Below are positions 18,631 to 29,317 of a stretch of DNA of 64,000 nt, piece after piece. The stretch lies in contig NZ_BDAM01000003.1 of NCBI RefSeq assembly GCF_001895045.1, forward strand, positions 124,001 to 188,000, in the 5' to 3' direction. Every line of letters begins with the position of its first letter. Within the stretch, counting starts at the first letter, position 1. This stretch comes from Rhodococcus coprophilus NBRC 100603 (GTDB lineage Bacteria; Actinomycetota; Actinomycetes; Mycobacteriales; Mycobacteriaceae). The translations under genes were made by a program, and so were the position numbers. Below the pieces are notes generated by a model. That model had not been told where the DNA came from. It did not search any database and was given only the letters and a program-made list of their open reading frames with translations.

Positions 18631-19737
18631 TCAGCGAAGACCGGTCCCCCGCGCGAGCGCGGTCCGTACGAGGACGCCGACGAGGTCGCGATACCCGATC
18701 CCGGTGGCCTCCCACATCTTCGGATACATCGAGATCGACGTGAAGCCTGGCATCGTGTTGATCTCGTTGATCACCGGCCCGTCGGCGGTGACGAAGAAGT
18801 CGACGCGGGACAGGCCCTGGCAGTCGAGAGCGCGGAACGCGCGGACGGCAAGGTCGCGGATTTCGTCGGAGACGGCGGGATCGAACTTCGCCGGCACGTC
18901 GAATTCGCAGACGTCGTCGAGGTACTTGGTGTCGAAGTCGTAGAACGCCTCGTGGTTGCCCGAGGTGTCGGGCATGCGGATCTCCGCGACCACGCTGGCG
19001 CGCACGTCGCCGTCGGGGAACTCGAGGACACCGCACTCGACCTCGCGACCGACGATGGCGGATTCGACGATGACCTTCGGATCGTGCGCGCGGGCCTTGC
19101 CGACAGCGGCGTCGAATGCCGCCCAGTCGGTGACACGGCTGACACCGATCGACGATCCGCCGCGGGCCGGTTTCACGAAGACGGGAAGCCCGAGTTGCTG
19201 CTTCTGCTCCTCGGTGAGCGCGGTCGTACCGGGCCGCATCACGATCTGGAAGCCGACCGGCAGCCCCTCCGCGGCCAGCAACTTCTTGGTGAATTCCTTG
19301 TCCATTCCAGCTGCGCTCGCGAGCACTCCGGGACCGACGTAGGGCACGCCGGCGAGCTCGAGAAGGCCCTGAATGGTGCCGTCCTCGCCGTACGGTCCAT
19401 GCAGCACCGGGAAGACCACGTCGACGGACGCGAGTACCTTGCCGAACTCCCCCTCGTCGAGCGCGACGATGTCTCCGGCGCGGGTGGGGTCTGCCGTGAG
19501 CACCAGAGACGAGCCGTTCGCATCGACGACGGGCAGTTCGCGGCCGGCCTTCGCGAGATGCTCCGGGTCGGAGTCGCCCAGCACCCAGGACCCGTCGGTC
19601 GTGATCCCGATCGGGACGACGTCGTATTCCTCGGGGTCGAGGTTGCGCAGGATGCTGCCCGCCGACACGCAGGAGACGGAGTGTTCGTTGCTGCGACCGC
19701 CGAAGACGACGGCCACCCGGGTTCGGGGCGTTCTCAC
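18631..19737 (-). CDS. ddl: D-alanine--D-alanine ligase
   Basis: Ddl makes the D-Ala-D-Ala dipeptide for peptidoglycan precursors. The 368-residue ATP-grasp enzyme has the N-terminal [20 protein letters not shown], the serine-rich ATP loop [15 protein letters not shown], the metal-binding [19 protein letters not shown] and the omega-loop region. Length and motifs match actinobacterial Ddl (Rv2981c equivalent). The start is GTG at 19737. In M. tuberculosis it is followed directly by gpsA; here a PLP enzyme gene lies between. Confidence 0.97.
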   Translation of the reverse strand: MRTPRTRVAVVFGGRSNEHSVSCVSAGSILRNLDPEEYDVVPIGITTDGSWVLGDSDPEHLAKAGRELPVVDANGSSLVLTADPTRAGDIVALDEGEFGKVLASVDVVFPVLHGPYGEDGTIQGLLELAGVPYVGPGVLASAAGMDKEFTKKLLAAEGLPVGFQIVMRPGTTALTEEQKQQLGLPVFVKPARGGSSIGVSRVTDWAAFDAAVGKARAHDPKVIVESAIVGREVECGVLEFPDGDVRASVVAEIRMPDTSGNHEAFYDFDTKYLDDVCEFDVPAKFDPAVSDEIRDLAVRAFRALDCQGLSRVDFFVTADGPVINEINTMPGFTSISMYPKMWEATGIGYRDLVGVLVRTALARGTGLR

Positions 19738-19810
19738 GGCACAAACCGTACCGGTAAGCTGACCGGTCTCCCCAGCCGCGTCCCGTTCGGTTTGCGCGTC
19801 CGGGCTGCCG

Positions 19811-20944
19811 TCAGGCCCGTCGGACCGAGTCGAGGGCGGTGCGGAGATCGTCCAGAAGATCGATGGTGTCCTCTATTCCGCACGACAACCGGACGAAACC
19901 CTCCGGTACCGGATCGCCCCACCGGGCCCGTCGGTCCGCCGTGGTGTGGATCCCGCCGAAGCTGGTCGCCGGCACCACGAGTTCGGCAGCTTTCACGAAC
20001 CGATGTACGTCGTCTCGGGTGGGGAGCACGAAGGTGACCAGGGGGCCGAATCTCTGCATCTGTGCAGCGGCCACCGGGTGGGACGGGTCAGATTCGAGGC
20101 CCGGGTACCGCACTGCGGCGACGGCGGGGTGCTCTCCGAGCATGCGGGCGACGGCGAGGGCGTTCGTGCACTGCCTGCCGAAGCGCAATCCTGCGGTCCC
20201 GAGACTGCGGTGCGCGAGCCACGTTTCGAAGGGACCGAGCACCGTGCCCGAGTGCAGGCGCTCTCGGTCGAGCCGGGCCACGAGAGCGGGATCGGAGACC
20301 GCGACGTAGCCGAACAGCAGGTCGCTGTGCCCGCTGAGCGATTTCGTCCCGCTCGCGACGACGACATCTGCGCCGAGGGCAAGCGGAAGCTGGCCGAGCG
20401 GGGTGGCGGTCGTGTTGTCCACGAGCAGCAGTGCTCCGGCGGCTCTGCACAACTCGGCCGTGGCCCGCAGATCGACGGTGTCCAGGCCGGGGTTCGACGG
20501 GGTCTCGGCGAGCACCACCGCGCCCTCGCCGGCCTGCTCGAGGACCGCGCGCAGTGTCCCGTCGCCGAAATCGGCGACGGAGAGTTCACGAACGACCATG
20601 CCGAGGGGAGCGAGGTACTCCTGCGCGTAGGCGCGCACCTGGTAATAGCCGTCCGCGGGCACCACGACCGTGACGCCGGGCCGGGCGAACGCTCTCAGCG
20701 CGACGGTGATCGCCGACATACCGGACCCGACGACCCGTGCCGCGACGGCTCCCTCGAGGGAGGCGAGGGCCGATTCGAGGGCCCGCCACCCGGGATTGGA
20801 CGCCCTCGCGTAGGTGTCTGCCTCGCCGGTTTCGTCCTCGCCGAGCAGGTAAGGCGCGGCGAACACCGGACCCTGCTGCAGCGGTGATCCCGGAGACCCT
20901 TCGTAGGCAACAGCTTTCACACATCGAGTCGAATCTCCGGTCAT
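19811..20944 (-). CDS. Cys/Met-metabolism PLP enzyme (cystathionine gamma-lyase/synthase family)
   Basis: This 377-residue fold-type I PLP enzyme of the trans-sulfuration family has the N-terminal [23 protein letters not shown], the PLP phosphate-binding GSGMSAI, the aspartate region [12 protein letters not shown], the Schiff-base lysine in [20 protein letters not shown] and the C-terminal [16 protein letters not shown]. These fit cystathionine gamma-lyase or synthase; motifs alone do not separate them. The ATG at 20944 gives [12 protein letters not shown] and lies 5 bases after the gpsA stop region. The upstream in-frame extension is antisense to nothing conserved and was dropped. Confidence 0.9.
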   Translation of the reverse strand: MTGDSTRCVKAVAYEGSPGSPLQQGPVFAAPYLLGEDETGEADTYARASNPGWRALESALASLEGAVAARVVGSGMSAITVALRAFARPGVTVVVPADGYYQVRAYAQEYLAPLGMVVRELSVADFGDGTLRAVLEQAGEGAVVLAETPSNPGLDTVDLRATAELCRAAGALLLVDNTTATPLGQLPLALGADVVVASGTKSLSGHSDLLFGYVAVSDPALVARLDRERLHSGTVLGPFETWLAHRSLGTAGLRFGRQCTNALAVARMLGEHPAVAAVRYPGLESDPSHPVAAAQMQRFGPLVTFVLPTRDDVHRFVKAAELVVPATSFGGIHTTADRRARWGDPVPEGFVRLSCGIEDTIDLLDDLRTALDSVRRA

Positions 20945-20949
20945 GTCGC

Positions 20950-21948
20950 TCACTCCGGCTTGATCCGCCGGCCGAGCAGCAGACCGATCGCGTCGTGCAC
21001 CGACATCCCCTCGTGGCACACCCGGTGGACGGCGTCGGTGAGCGGCATCTCGACGTCGTAGCTCGCGGCGAGGGCCCGTACCGACGTGCAGGACTTGACC
21101 CCTTCGGCGACCTGGCCGTGCGTGGCCTCCTGCGCGCTCTCGAGCGACTCACCGCGACCCAGACGTTCCCCGAAAGTGCGGTTCCTCGACAGCGGCGAAC
21201 TGCACGTCGCGACAAGGTCGCCGACTCCGGCGAGACCGGCGAGTGTGGTGGGCATCGCCCCGAGCGCCACACCGAGACGGATGATCTCGGCGAGTCCCCG
21301 GGTGATGATGGTTGCGACGGTGTTCTCCCCCAGCCCCACTCCCGCGGCCATCCCGCAGGCCAGCGCGATCACGTTCTTGCACGCGCCACCGATTTCGCAC
21401 CCGATGACGTCGGTGTTGGTGTACGGACGGAAATAACCTGTCGCACAGGCCTTCTGAATTTCCAGCGCACGCGTGGAATCGGGGCATGCGATCACCGTCG
21501 CGGCGGGTTGACCCTCGGCTATCTCCCGGGCCAGGTTGGGGCCGGAGAGCACGGCGACGCGGTGCTGGTCGGCTCCCGTGACCTGGCCGATCACCTGACT
21601 CATCCGCATGAGGGTGCCGCTTTCGATCCCCTTGGCAAGACTGAGGAGGGTGGTCCCGGACCCGATGTCGTCGCGCCACGACTCCAGGTTGGCGCGCAGG
21701 GACTGACTCGGCACCGCGAGCACCGCGAAGTCGACGCCGTCGAGCGCCACGCGATGATCGGTCGTTGCCTTCAACGAGGCCGGAAGCACGACGCCGGGCA
21801 GATAGCCGGGATTCTGGTGCCTCTCACCGATTGCCTGCGCCACCTCTGCCCGGCGCGCCCAGATGGTCACGTCGGTTCCCGCGTCGGCGAGCACCTTCGC
21901 GAAGGCGGTCCCCCACGACCCTGCCCCCAGAACTGCCGCTTTGGTCAC
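20950..21948 (-). CDS. gpsA: Glycerol-3-phosphate dehydrogenase [NAD(P)+]
   Basis: GpsA reduces dihydroxyacetone phosphate to sn-glycerol-3-phosphate, the backbone for phospholipids. The product from GTG 21948 is 332 residues. It has the dinucleotide loop [20 protein letters not shown], the central [18 protein letters not shown], the substrate-binding [17 protein letters not shown] and the C-terminal [27 protein letters not shown]. The start was set by the family N-terminus and by the GGGAGAG site two bases upstream. The 44 extra codons further upstream have no family match. It is divergent from cofC. Confidence 0.97.
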   Translation of the reverse strand: MTKAAVLGAGSWGTAFAKVLADAGTDVTIWARRAEVAQAIGERHQNPGYLPGVVLPASLKATTDHRVALDGVDFAVLAVPSQSLRANLESWRDDIGSGTTLLSLAKGIESGTLMRMSQVIGQVTGADQHRVAVLSGPNLAREIAEGQPAATVIACPDSTRALEIQKACATGYFRPYTNTDVIGCEIGGACKNVIALACGMAAGVGLGENTVATIITRGLAEIIRLGVALGAMPTTLAGLAGVGDLVATCSSPLSRNRTFGERLGRGESLESAQEATHGQVAEGVKSCTSVRALAASYDVEMPLTDAVHRVCHEGMSVHDAIGLLLGRRIKPE

Positions 21949-22088
21949 AACTCTCCCTCTTTGCCCTCGTTGGTCCCAAGTCCGATTCGGTGTACGCGCC
22001 GCCGCAGCGGGTTCCTTCAGTATCGCCCAGATACGCAGACGGCACCGCGAGCCGCCCTCCTCCACGACCGGCTGGCACAATCACGCCC

Positions 22089-22811
22089 ATGCCCGCGGTG
22101 CACGTTCTCGTTCCGGTCAAGGCCCTCGGCCTGGCCAAGTCGAGACTGGCGCACGCCCTCGAGCCGGAAGCGCGAGCCGACCTGGTGCTCGCGATGCTGC
22201 AGGACACACTCAGCGCTGCCCACGGACTCGACGACGCACAGCTCACCGTCATCACCTCCGACCACCGGGTCGCGGCCGTCGCTCTCGAGTCGGGAGCGTC
22301 CGTGCTGGTCGACCCGCCGGCCGTGCGCGGCGTGGAACGGTCGGATTCCCTCAACGCAGCGCTGCGTGCGGCTGCGGAACACGCCCGGGCGCAATCGGCG
22401 GGCGTGGATCTCGTCGCCCTCCAGGCGGACCTTCCCGCCGTGCGGTCGCACGAGCTGGCGGAGGCGCTCGAGGAGGCACGTGCGACGGGCATCATGATCG
22501 TCGCCGATCACACCGGCTCGGGCACCACCGCGCTGCTCCACTGCAGTACGCAGGATCCGCTGCGTCCGCAGTTCGGTCCCGGTTCCGCCCGTCGGCACCT
22601 CGGCGACGGTGCTCGCGCTGTGGAAGCCGCTCTTCCCGGCCTGCGGCTCGATGTCGATACCGTCGACGATCTGGGGGTCGCGGTGCGGCTGGGGGTCGGC
22701 GCGGCCACCGCCGCGGTGCTCGATCGCATCGGATCGACACTTCCCTTCCCGTGCCCGACCTCTCGCCGACCACCTCATGCCTCATCGGTTCCTGACACAA
22801 TGGAGCGGTGA
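22089..22811 (+). CDS. cofC: 2-phospho-L-lactate / phosphoenolpyruvate guanylyltransferase
   Basis: CofC (FbiD) activates the three-carbon phosphoacid with GTP to start coenzyme F420 side-chain assembly; in mycobacteria phosphoenolpyruvate is the substrate. The 240-residue protein begins [21 protein letters not shown] and shows the nucleotidyltransferase core ALQADLPAV and GTTALL plus [10 protein letters not shown] near the C-terminus. The ATG at 22089 fits the family start. Its stop overlaps the ppk1 start by 4 nt (GTGA), matching Rv2983-Rv2984. Confidence 0.95.
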   Translation: MPAVHVLVPVKALGLAKSRLAHALEPEARADLVLAMLQDTLSAAHGLDDAQLTVITSDHRVAAVALESGASVLVDPPAVRGVERSDSLNAALRAAAEHARAQSAGVDLVALQADLPAVRSHELAEALEEARATGIMIVADHTGSGTTALLHCSTQDPLRPQFGPGSARRHLGDGARAVEAALPGLRLDVDTVDDLGVAVRLGVGAATAAVLDRIGSTLPFPCPTSRRPPHASSVPDTMER

Positions 22812-25024
22812 CCAACGGCGACACCCCCGAGCAGATCGCAGGCATCGACACGAGTGCCGGAACCGAGCAGAGTGCCACACCCGGCACCCCCCGACCGCAG
22901 GGACGCGTGGCCACCGCCACCAGCGCCCCACCCGCCGCGATCAACTCGCAACTGAAGACAGACCCCAGCGACGGCCTGCCCGGCGATCGCTACCTCAACC
23001 GCGAATTGAGCTGGCTCGACTTCAACGCACGAGTGCTGGCGTTGGCGGAGGACACCTCCCAGCCGCTCCTCGAACGCGCCAAGTTTCTGGCGATCTTCGC
23101 GTCGAATCTCGACGAGTTCTACATGGTGCGCGTCGCCGGACTCAAGCGTCGTGCGGAGACCGGACTGTCCGTCCGGTCGGCCGACGGTCTCTCCCCCCGG
23201 GCTCAGCTCGCACTCATCGCGTCGAGCACGCAGGAACTCGCGGGCCGGCATGCCCAGGTCTTCCTCGACTCGGTTCTGCCGGCGCTCGAGGCCGAGGGCA
23301 TCTCGATCATCAAATGGGCCGACCTGACGGCCGACGAACGCGACCGGCTCACGCGATATTTCGCCGAGCAGGTGTTCCCGGTGCTCACCCCCCTCGCCGT
23401 CGACCCCGCGCATCCCTTCCCCTACATCAGCGGATTGAGCTTGAATCTCGCTGTGACGGTGAAGGATTGCGAATCCTCCGGTGAGCACTTCGCCCGAGTG
23501 AAGGTGCCCGACAACGTCGATCGGTTCGTCCGCGTCGACCGCGCGGGCTCGCTGTACGGTCTCGCCGCCTTCCTCCCGCTCGAAGAACTCATCGCCGCGC
23601 ACCTGGACGTCCTGTTCCCCGGGATGGAAATCGTGGAGCACCACGCGTTCCGCGTCACGCGCAACGCCGATTTCGAGGTCGAAGAGGACCGCGACGAAGA
23701 CCTCCTCAAAGCGCTCGAACGCGAACTCGCCCGACGACGCTTCGGTTCACCCGTCCGGCTCGAAGTGTCGGACGACATGACCGAGCACATGCTCGATCTG
23801 CTGCTGCGCGAATTGGATGTCGACCCTGCCGATGTCGTCCAACTGCCCGGTCTCCTCGACCTGTCCTGCCTGTGGCAGGTGCATGCCGTCGACCGTCCCG
23901 ATCTCAAAGATGTGCCGTTCGTCCCCGCAACGCATTTCGCGTTCGGTGAGAGGGAGACCCCGAAGAGCGTCTTTTCGACCCTGCGCGAGGGCGACATTCT
24001 CGTCCATCACCCGTACGACTCCTTCTCGACGAGCGTGCAGCGCTTCATCGAGCAGGCTGCCGCGGACAGCCAAGTCCTCGCGATCAAGCAGACGCTCTAC
24101 CGCACCTCCGGTGATTCCCCGATCGTCGATGCACTGGTGGCTGCCGCCGAGGCGGGCAAACAGGTGGTCGCGCTCGTCGAGATCAAGGCCCGCTTCGACG
24201 AACAGGCGAACATCAAGTGGGCACGCAAACTCGAGCAGGCGGGCGTGCACGTCGTCTACGGACTCGTGGGCCTCAAGACCCACTGCAAGACATGCCTGGT
24301 GGTCCGTCGTGAAGGTTCGACGATCCGTCGCTACTGCCACATCGGCACGGGCAACTACAACCCGAAGACCGCGCGACTCTACGAAGACGTGGGTCTGCTC
24401 ACGTCGTCGCCGGAAATCGGCGCCGATCTGACCGACCTGTTCAACACGCTCACCGGTTACTCGCGGAAAGCGCAGTACCGCAACCTGCTCGTGGCTCCGC
24501 ACGGGGTTCGCAAGGGCATCATCGAGCGGATCGACCGGGAGATCGAGCACCATGCGGCGGGCCGCGCCACCCTGGTTCGGCTCAAGGCCAATGCACTCGT
24601 CGACGAGCAGGTCATCGACGCGCTGTATCGCGCGTCGCGCGCCGGCGTCCCGGTCGAGATCGTGGTGCGCGGTATCTGCGCGCTCAAACCGGGCGTTCCG
24701 GGCCTGAGCGAGAACATCACGGTCCGATCCATTCTCGGCCGGTTCCTCGAACATTCGCGCATATTCCACTTCCTGGGCAGCGACGAATCCTGGATCGGCA
24801 GCGCCGACATGATGCACCGCAACCTCGATCGCCGGGTCGAGGTCATGGTGCAGGTGAAGAACCCTCGGCTCGCCAAGCAGTTGCAGGACATATTCGACTC
24901 CGCGCTCGACCCGGCCACGCGATGCTGGACGCTCGAGGCCGACGGCACGTGGACGGCGTCCCCCGCCCCGGGCACCGCAGCGCGCGACCATCAAATGGAA
25001 CTCATGCGCAGCCGCGCATCGTGA
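22808..25024 (+). CDS. ppk1: Polyphosphate kinase 1
   Basis: PPK1 makes polyphosphate reversibly from ATP. The 738-residue protein starts with a variable Thr/Ala/Pro-rich 55 residues, then the family N-domain [20 protein letters not shown]. It continues through the two phospholipase D-like domains with the catalytic histidines in [15 protein letters not shown] and [19 protein letters not shown]. The C-terminal [18 protein letters not shown] is typical. Length matches the actinobacterial class. Translation is coupled to cofC, and the Nudix/phosphatase gene follows after 13 bases. Confidence 0.98.
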   Translation: MTNGDTPEQIAGIDTSAGTEQSATPGTPRPQGRVATATSAPPAAINSQLKTDPSDGLPGDRYLNRELSWLDFNARVLALAEDTSQPLLERAKFLAIFASNLDEFYMVRVAGLKRRAETGLSVRSADGLSPRAQLALIASSTQELAGRHAQVFLDSVLPALEAEGISIIKWADLTADERDRLTRYFAEQVFPVLTPLAVDPAHPFPYISGLSLNLAVTVKDCESSGEHFARVKVPDNVDRFVRVDRAGSLYGLAAFLPLEELIAAHLDVLFPGMEIVEHHAFRVTRNADFEVEEDRDEDLLKALERELARRRFGSPVRLEVSDDMTEHMLDLLLRELDVDPADVVQLPGLLDLSCLWQVHAVDRPDLKDVPFVPATHFAFGERETPKSVFSTLREGDILVHHPYDSFSTSVQRFIEQAAADSQVLAIKQTLYRTSGDSPIVDALVAAAEAGKQVVALVEIKARFDEQANIKWARKLEQAGVHVVYGLVGLKTHCKTCLVVRREGSTIRRYCHIGTGNYNPKTARLYEDVGLLTSSPEIGADLTDLFNTLTGYSRKAQYRNLLVAPHGVRKGIIERIDREIEHHAAGRATLVRLKANALVDEQVIDALYRASRAGVPVEIVVRGICALKPGVPGLSENITVRSILGRFLEHSRIFHFLGSDESWIGSADMMHRNLDRRVEVMVQVKNPRLAKQLQDIFDSALDPATRCWTLEADGTWTASPAPGTAARDHQMELMRSRAS

Positions 25025-25037
25025 TGCGGAGACACAG

Positions 25038-26003
25038 GTGACCGATTCGTCCGATAAGCCGATGAAGGCCAACATCTTTGCCGCGGGTGCGGTGCTGTGG
25101 CGACCCGCAGGGCGCAGTTCGAGCCGTTCCACGGACGACAACTCGGGCCGGCCCGCGCTCCGCCCGATCGAAGTCGCAGTCGTGCACCGGCCGCGATACG
25201 ACGACTGGTCTTTTCCGAAAGGCAAACTGGATCCCGGGGAAACCGCTGTCGTCGCGGCGGTCCGGGAGATCCGGGAGGAAACGGGATTCCAGCCTGTCCT
25301 GGGCCGGCACCTCGGGCGCGTGACCTACCCGGTGCCCGGGCACCGTAAACTCAAGCGGGTGGACTACTGGGCCGCGAGGCCGGCCGGTGGCGAGTTCGTA
25401 CCGAACAACGAAGTCGACGAACTACGTTGGGTATCACCGGATTCCGCCTTCGATCAGCTGTCGTATCCGATGGACCGCAGCATTCTGCGGCGGTTCCGGT
25501 TGCTGCCCGCCGACACCACGACCGTCCTGATCGTCCGACATGCGAAGGCTGGGAGCCGGAAGAAACACCGCGGTGACGACCGGACCCGTCCCCTCGATTC
25601 GGCGGGCAAAGTCCAGGCGGCCGCGCTCGTTCCGCAAGTGCGCGCGTTCGGTGGAGACAGCGTCACCGCGGCGGACCGCACGCGGTGCATCGACACCGTG
25701 ACACCCGTCGCCGCCGACCTGGGCGTCGAGGTCGCAGTCGAACCCTCGCTCTCGGAAGAGGAGTACAACGGCGACCCCCAACTCGGCCGCAAGCGCACAC
25801 TCGACATCGTCGCCCGCGGGGGCACCCCGGTGATCTGTAGCCAGGGAAAGGTGATTCCCGATCTCGTCTCGTGGTGGGCGGCCCGGGACGGAGTGACGCT
25901 GCCTCCGGCGCGCAACCGCAAGGCGAGCATGTGGGTGTTGTCGCTGCACGGCGATCGCCTCGTCGCTGCCGATCACCTGGACAGTCCACTGCCCCCGAAG
26001 TAA
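25038..26003 (+). CDS. Nudix hydrolase fused to histidine phosphatase (MutT1-like)
   Basis: This is a two-domain protein of 321 residues. The N-terminal Nudix domain has the box GKLDPGETAVVAAVREIREETGF near residues 61-83. The C-terminal SixA-like histidine phosphatase domain begins at VLIVRHAKAGSRKKH. In mycobacteria this fusion is MutT1 (Rv2985), which cleans 8-oxo-dGTP and diadenosine polyphosphates, with the second domain removing further phosphate. The canonical RHG of the phosphatase domain appears as RHA, as is common in SixA-type members. It follows ppk1 by 13 bases, probably in one transcript. Confidence 0.93.
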   Translation: MTDSSDKPMKANIFAAGAVLWRPAGRSSSRSTDDNSGRPALRPIEVAVVHRPRYDDWSFPKGKLDPGETAVVAAVREIREETGFQPVLGRHLGRVTYPVPGHRKLKRVDYWAARPAGGEFVPNNEVDELRWVSPDSAFDQLSYPMDRSILRRFRLLPADTTTVLIVRHAKAGSRKKHRGDDRTRPLDSAGKVQAAALVPQVRAFGGDSVTAADRTRCIDTVTPVAADLGVEVAVEPSLSEEEYNGDPQLGRKRTLDIVARGGTPVICSQGKVIPDLVSWWAARDGVTLPPARNRKASMWVLSLHGDRLVAADHLDSPLPPK

Positions 26004-26104
26004 TCCGTGTAATCCGAACGTCCGCCCGCGGATTCGGGGCGATTCGGACACAGCCGCGAGACGGCTGCATATCCCGCCCAGGGGCGTCCTGCGTCCCGAC
26101 GACG

Positions 26105-26142
26105 ACGGCGGCTACCGGGAAAACCATGCCGGTAGCCGCCGT
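26105..26142. terminator. Bidirectional stem-loop, mutT1-like / hupB
   Basis: A perfect 14-bp stem (ACGGCGGCTACCGG at 26105-26118 with 26129-26142) has a 10-nt loop and no U-tract. It sits between two convergent genes and is the only structure in that 217-base gap. Confidence 0.65.
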
Positions 26143-26220
26143 CTGCCGTCGTGCGCGCGCAGGGCGCGAACGGGGTGCCGTCTAGTTCTGTTCGGTGCCG
26201 GCATGCGTGCCGGCGACGAA

Positions 26221-26979
26221 CTACTTCTTGGCGGTGCGGCGGGTCGTGGTCTTCTTGGCCGGGGCCTTCTTCGCTGCCGTGGTGGTCTTCTTGGCCGCGG
26301 TGGTGGTCTTCTTGGCCGGAGCCTTCTTCGCCGCGGTGGTGGTCTTCTTGGCCGCGGTGCTCTTGGTCGCGGTGGTGGTCTTCTTGGCCGGAGCCTTCTT
26401 CGCCGCGGTCGTGGTCTTCTTGGCCGCGGTGCTCTTGGTCGCGGTGGTGGTCTTCTTGGCCGGAGTCGCCTTTGCCGCGGTTGTCTTCTTTGCCGCGGTG
26501 GTCTTCTTGGCGGGAGCCGCCTTTGCCGCGGTTGTCTTCTTCGCCGCAGTGCTCTTGGCTGCCGTGGACTTTGCCGCGGTGGTCTTCTTGGCCGCCGTCG
26601 ACTTCGCGGCGGTCTTCTTCGCAGCCTTCTTGGCAGCCGCGGTCTTCTTCGCCGCCGCAGCAGCACCGCGCTTGACGGCAGGACCGGTAGCGGGGAGCTT
26701 CTGGTTACCCGCGATGACTGCCTTGAACTGCGCACCCGGACGGAAAGCCGGTACGGACGTCGGCTTGACCTTGACCGTCTCACCGGTGCGCGGGTTACGG
26801 GCGACGCGGGCCGCACGGCGACGCTGCTCGAAGACGCCGAATCCGGTGATGGTAACGCTCTTCCCGTCGTGCACGGCGCGCACGATCGCGTCCACGATGT
26901 GCTCGACGGCCGCCGTGGCGGTGCGCCTGTCCGAACCGAGCTTCTCGGTCAGAACGTCGATCAATTCTGCCTTGTTCAT
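26221..26979 (-). CDS. hupB: HU-family nucleoid protein HupB with PAKK-repeat tail
   Basis: HupB compacts DNA and in mycobacteria also affects iron acquisition and cell-wall traits. The 252-residue protein has a standard HU domain (residues 1-92: [52 protein letters not shown]). The remaining 160 residues are a histone-H1-like tail built from [20 protein letters not shown] and TKSTAAKK units. The tail is longer than the about 110 residues in M. tuberculosis HupB (214 aa in total). The gene is convergent with the MutT1-like gene and upstream of leuD on the same strand. Confidence 0.97.
   Translation of the reverse strand: MNKAELIDVLTEKLGSDRRTATAAVEHIVDAIVRAVHDGKSVTITGFGVFEQRRRAARVARNPRTGETVKVKPTSVPAFRPGAQFKAVIAGNQKLPATGPAVKRGAAAAAKKTAAAKKAAKKTAAKSTAAKKTTAAKSTAAKSTAAKKTTAAKAAPAKKTTAAKKTTAAKATPAKKTTTATKSTAAKKTTTAAKKAPAKKTTTATKSTAAKKTTTAAKKAPAKKTTTAAKKTTTAAKKAPAKKTTTRRTAKK
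26224..26680 (-). repeat. Degenerate tandem repeats coding Lys/Ala/Thr tail of HupB
   Basis: On the plus strand the recurring unit is a GCGGTGGTGGTCTTCTTGGC-type block interspersed with GGAGCCTTCTTCGCC. Two long near-identical copies (about 26290-26390 and 26370-26460) suggest recent duplication. Length polymorphism between strains is likely. Confidence 0.85.
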
Positions 26980-27088
26980 TGATTTCCTCCGCGCATCTAC
27001 GGTCCACCGTCAGACCGACTCCAGTCCACGGTAGACCCGCAAACGGGCTAGAGTCTATGTGCCACGCGGATTCTCATGCAAATATGTG

Positions 27089-27128
27089 GCCGGCCCCGGC
27101 TCGACCGAGGGGTCGAACCGGGGCCGGC
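27089..27128 (-). terminator. leuCD terminator hairpin
   Basis: A nearly perfect 18-bp stem (27089-27106 with 27111-27128, one C/A mismatch) and a GAGG loop lie 21 bases after the leuD stop. Confidence 0.75.
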
Positions 27129-27149
27129 AGAGGCAGTCTCGCCGTCCGA

Positions 27150-27746
27150 TCAGGGGGCCGGAAGCGTCCGCGGTTTCCAAGAAGGCCTTGACTTTTCGTA
27201 CTCGGAAATCGCGTCTACCTGGCGCAATGTCAATCCGATGTCGTCGAGACCCTCCAGCAGACGCCACCGGGTGTAGTCGTCAATGACGAACGGCACCACG
27301 GTGGTTCCGGCGGTCACCGTCCGAGTTTCCAAATTCACATCGAGTTCGAGCCCGGGCTGCTGTTCGATGAGCTTCCAGAGCAATTCGACGTCGTTCTGCT
27401 CCACCTGAGCAGCGAGCAGACCGGCCTTGCCGGCGTTGCCGCGGAAGATGTCGGCGAAGCGCGACGAGATCACAACCCGGAATCCGTAATCGGACAACGC
27501 CCACACCGCATGTTCGCGCGACGAGCCGGTGCCGAAATCGGGTCCGGCGACGAGAACGGTTCCGCGATCGAAGGGTGGGGTGTTGAGAACGAACGACGGA
27601 TCGTTACGCCACGCGGCGAACAGTCCGTCTTCGAATCCTGTGCGGGTGACGCGTTTCAGATACACCGCCGGGATGATCTGGTCGGTGTCGACATTGGAAC
27701 GGCGCAGGGGGACGCCGATGCCTTTGTGAGTAGTGAAGGCTTCCAT
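27150..27746 (-). CDS. leuD: 3-isopropylmalate dehydratase small subunit
   Basis: LeuD pairs with LeuC to isomerise 2-isopropylmalate to 3-isopropylmalate in leucine synthesis. The 198-residue protein has the swivel-domain motifs [32 protein letters not shown] and [23 protein letters not shown]. The ATG at 27746 is the family start ([20 protein letters not shown]), with GGAGATAT upstream. The gap to leuC is 25 bases, so they form one operon. Length is normal. Confidence 0.97.
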   Translation of the reverse strand: MEAFTTHKGIGVPLRRSNVDTDQIIPAVYLKRVTRTGFEDGLFAAWRNDPSFVLNTPPFDRGTVLVAGPDFGTGSSREHAVWALSDYGFRVVISSRFADIFRGNAGKAGLLAAQVEQNDVELLWKLIEQQPGLELDVNLETRTVTAGTTVVPFVIDDYTRWRLLEGLDDIGLTLRQVDAISEYEKSRPSWKPRTLPAP

Positions 27747-27771
27747 GGAAATATCTCCTCGGTCCTGTGCT

Positions 27772-29190
27772 CTAGTCCAGATCCGCCGGAGCGGAGAGGG
27801 TGCCGCGCACCGCTGTTGCGGCGGCCACTGCCGGGGAGACGAGGTGCGTGCGACCGCCCTTGCCCTGCCGCCCCTCGAAATTACGGTTCGATGTCGAAGC
27901 CGACCGCTCACCGGGCGCGAGCTGGTCCGGGTTCATGCCCAGGCACATCGAGCAGCCCGCCTGACGCCATTCCGCCCCTGCGGCCGTGAAGATCTCACCG
28001 AGACCTTCCTCCTCCGCCTGGACACGAACGCGCATCGAACCCGGCACGACGAGCATGCGGACTCCGTCGGCCACCTTGCGCCCCTCGAGCACTTCGGCGA
28101 CAGCACGCAGATCTTCGATCCGTCCGTTGGTGCAGGATCCGACGAACACGGTGTCGATCTTGATGTCCCGCAGCGGCATACCCGGTTCGAGGTCCATGTA
28201 CCTCAGAGCCTTCTCGGCAGCAGACCGCTCGGTCTCCTCCGCGATCTCTTCCGGCACCGGCACCGTGGAGCTGAGCGGTGCGCCCTGACCGGGGTTGGTC
28301 CCCCACGTCACGAACGGCGTCAGCGCACTGCCGTCGATGTGGACCTCCGCGTCGAAAACCGCGTCGTCGTCGGTCTTCAGCTGTTCCCACGCTTCGACGG
28401 CCGCATCCCAGTCCGCACCCTTCGGCGCGTGCGGGCGGCCCTTGACGAATTCGTAGGTGACGGCGTCGGGCGCGATCATGCCGGCACGCGCGCCCGCCTC
28501 GATCGACATGTTGCAGATCGTCATCCGCGCTTCCATCGAAAGCTTGCGGATCGCCTCTCCGCGGTATTCCAGGACGTACCCTTGGCCCCCGCCGGTTCCG
28601 ATCTGGGCGATGATCGCGAGAACGAGGTCCTTGGCCGTGACACCGGGCTGCAGTTCACCGTCGACGTTGATCGCCATGGTCTTGAACGGCCGCAGCGACA
28701 ACGACTGCGTCGCCATGACGTGCTCGACCTCACTGGTGCCGATACCCATTGCGAGAGCACCGAAAGCTCCGTGGGTGGAGGTGTGACTGTCGCCGCACAC
28801 CACGGTCATACCGGGCTGGGTCAGGCCGAGCTGCGGGCCGACCACGTGCACGATGCCCTGATCGAGGTCCCCCATCGGGTGCAGGCGTACGCCGAATTCC
28901 TCACAGTTGCGGCGCAATGTCTCGACCTGCGTGCGCGAGACGGGATCGGCGATCGGCTTGTCGATGTCGACCGTCGGAACGTTGTGGTCCTCGGTTGCGA
29001 TGGTGAGATCGGGCCGACGCAGCGGCCGTCCCGCCAGCCGCAGACCGTCGAAGGCCTGCGGACTGGTCACCTCGTGCACGAGATGCAGGTCGATGTAGAT
29101 CAGGTCCGGCTCGCGCGCCGCCCCCTCTCCTTCACCACGCACGATGACGTGCTGATCCCACACCTTCTCTGCCAGAGTCTTTCCAGCCAT
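27772..29190 (-). CDS. leuC: 3-isopropylmalate dehydratase large subunit
   Basis: This is the iron-sulfur-containing catalytic subunit of isopropylmalate isomerase, 472 residues. The [4Fe-4S] ligands are Cys in [17 protein letters not shown] and the pair in [29 protein letters not shown] and [12 protein letters not shown] are also typical. The ATG at 29190 gives [16 protein letters not shown], the family start, preceded by GGTGGAGA. Longer readings upstream cross the divergent IclR gene and are wrong. Confidence 0.97.
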   Translation of the reverse strand: MAGKTLAEKVWDQHVIVRGEGEGAAREPDLIYIDLHLVHEVTSPQAFDGLRLAGRPLRRPDLTIATEDHNVPTVDIDKPIADPVSRTQVETLRRNCEEFGVRLHPMGDLDQGIVHVVGPQLGLTQPGMTVVCGDSHTSTHGAFGALAMGIGTSEVEHVMATQSLSLRPFKTMAINVDGELQPGVTAKDLVLAIIAQIGTGGGQGYVLEYRGEAIRKLSMEARMTICNMSIEAGARAGMIAPDAVTYEFVKGRPHAPKGADWDAAVEAWEQLKTDDDAVFDAEVHIDGSALTPFVTWGTNPGQGAPLSSTVPVPEEIAEETERSAAEKALRYMDLEPGMPLRDIKIDTVFVGSCTNGRIEDLRAVAEVLEGRKVADGVRMLVVPGSMRVRVQAEEEGLGEIFTAAGAEWRQAGCSMCLGMNPDQLAPGERSASTSNRNFEGRQGKGGRTHLVSPAVAAATAVRGTLSAPADLD

Positions 29191-29273
29191 GTTCTCCACC
29201 TGTCGTACGTGACGAACGCGGGACCGATTCAGGGCTGTCCGGCCCGCGCATGGTGTCGTCCCCGCCTCGTTCC

Positions 29274-29300
29274 GCATGCGATATGCTTCCCAGCATGCGA
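29274..29300. promoter_or_regulatory. Candidate regulator site between leuC and the IclR gene
   Basis: Two direct copies of GCATGCGA (29274-29281 and 29293-29300), each containing the palindrome GCATGC and spaced 19 bases start to start, lie in the 127-base divergent gap. They are just upstream of the regulator's GGAGG site. IclR-type regulators in this position (LtbR/NdgR) bind the leuC promoter, so these copies are a reasonable operator candidate, not a proven one. Confidence 0.4.
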
Positions 29301-29317
29301 GACGGAGGTATCGACCT

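Noticed and set aside
26227-26680. Possible CRISPR array
   Set aside because: The periodic units are protein-coding HupB tail repeats without unique spacers. No other array-like pattern was seen in the window.
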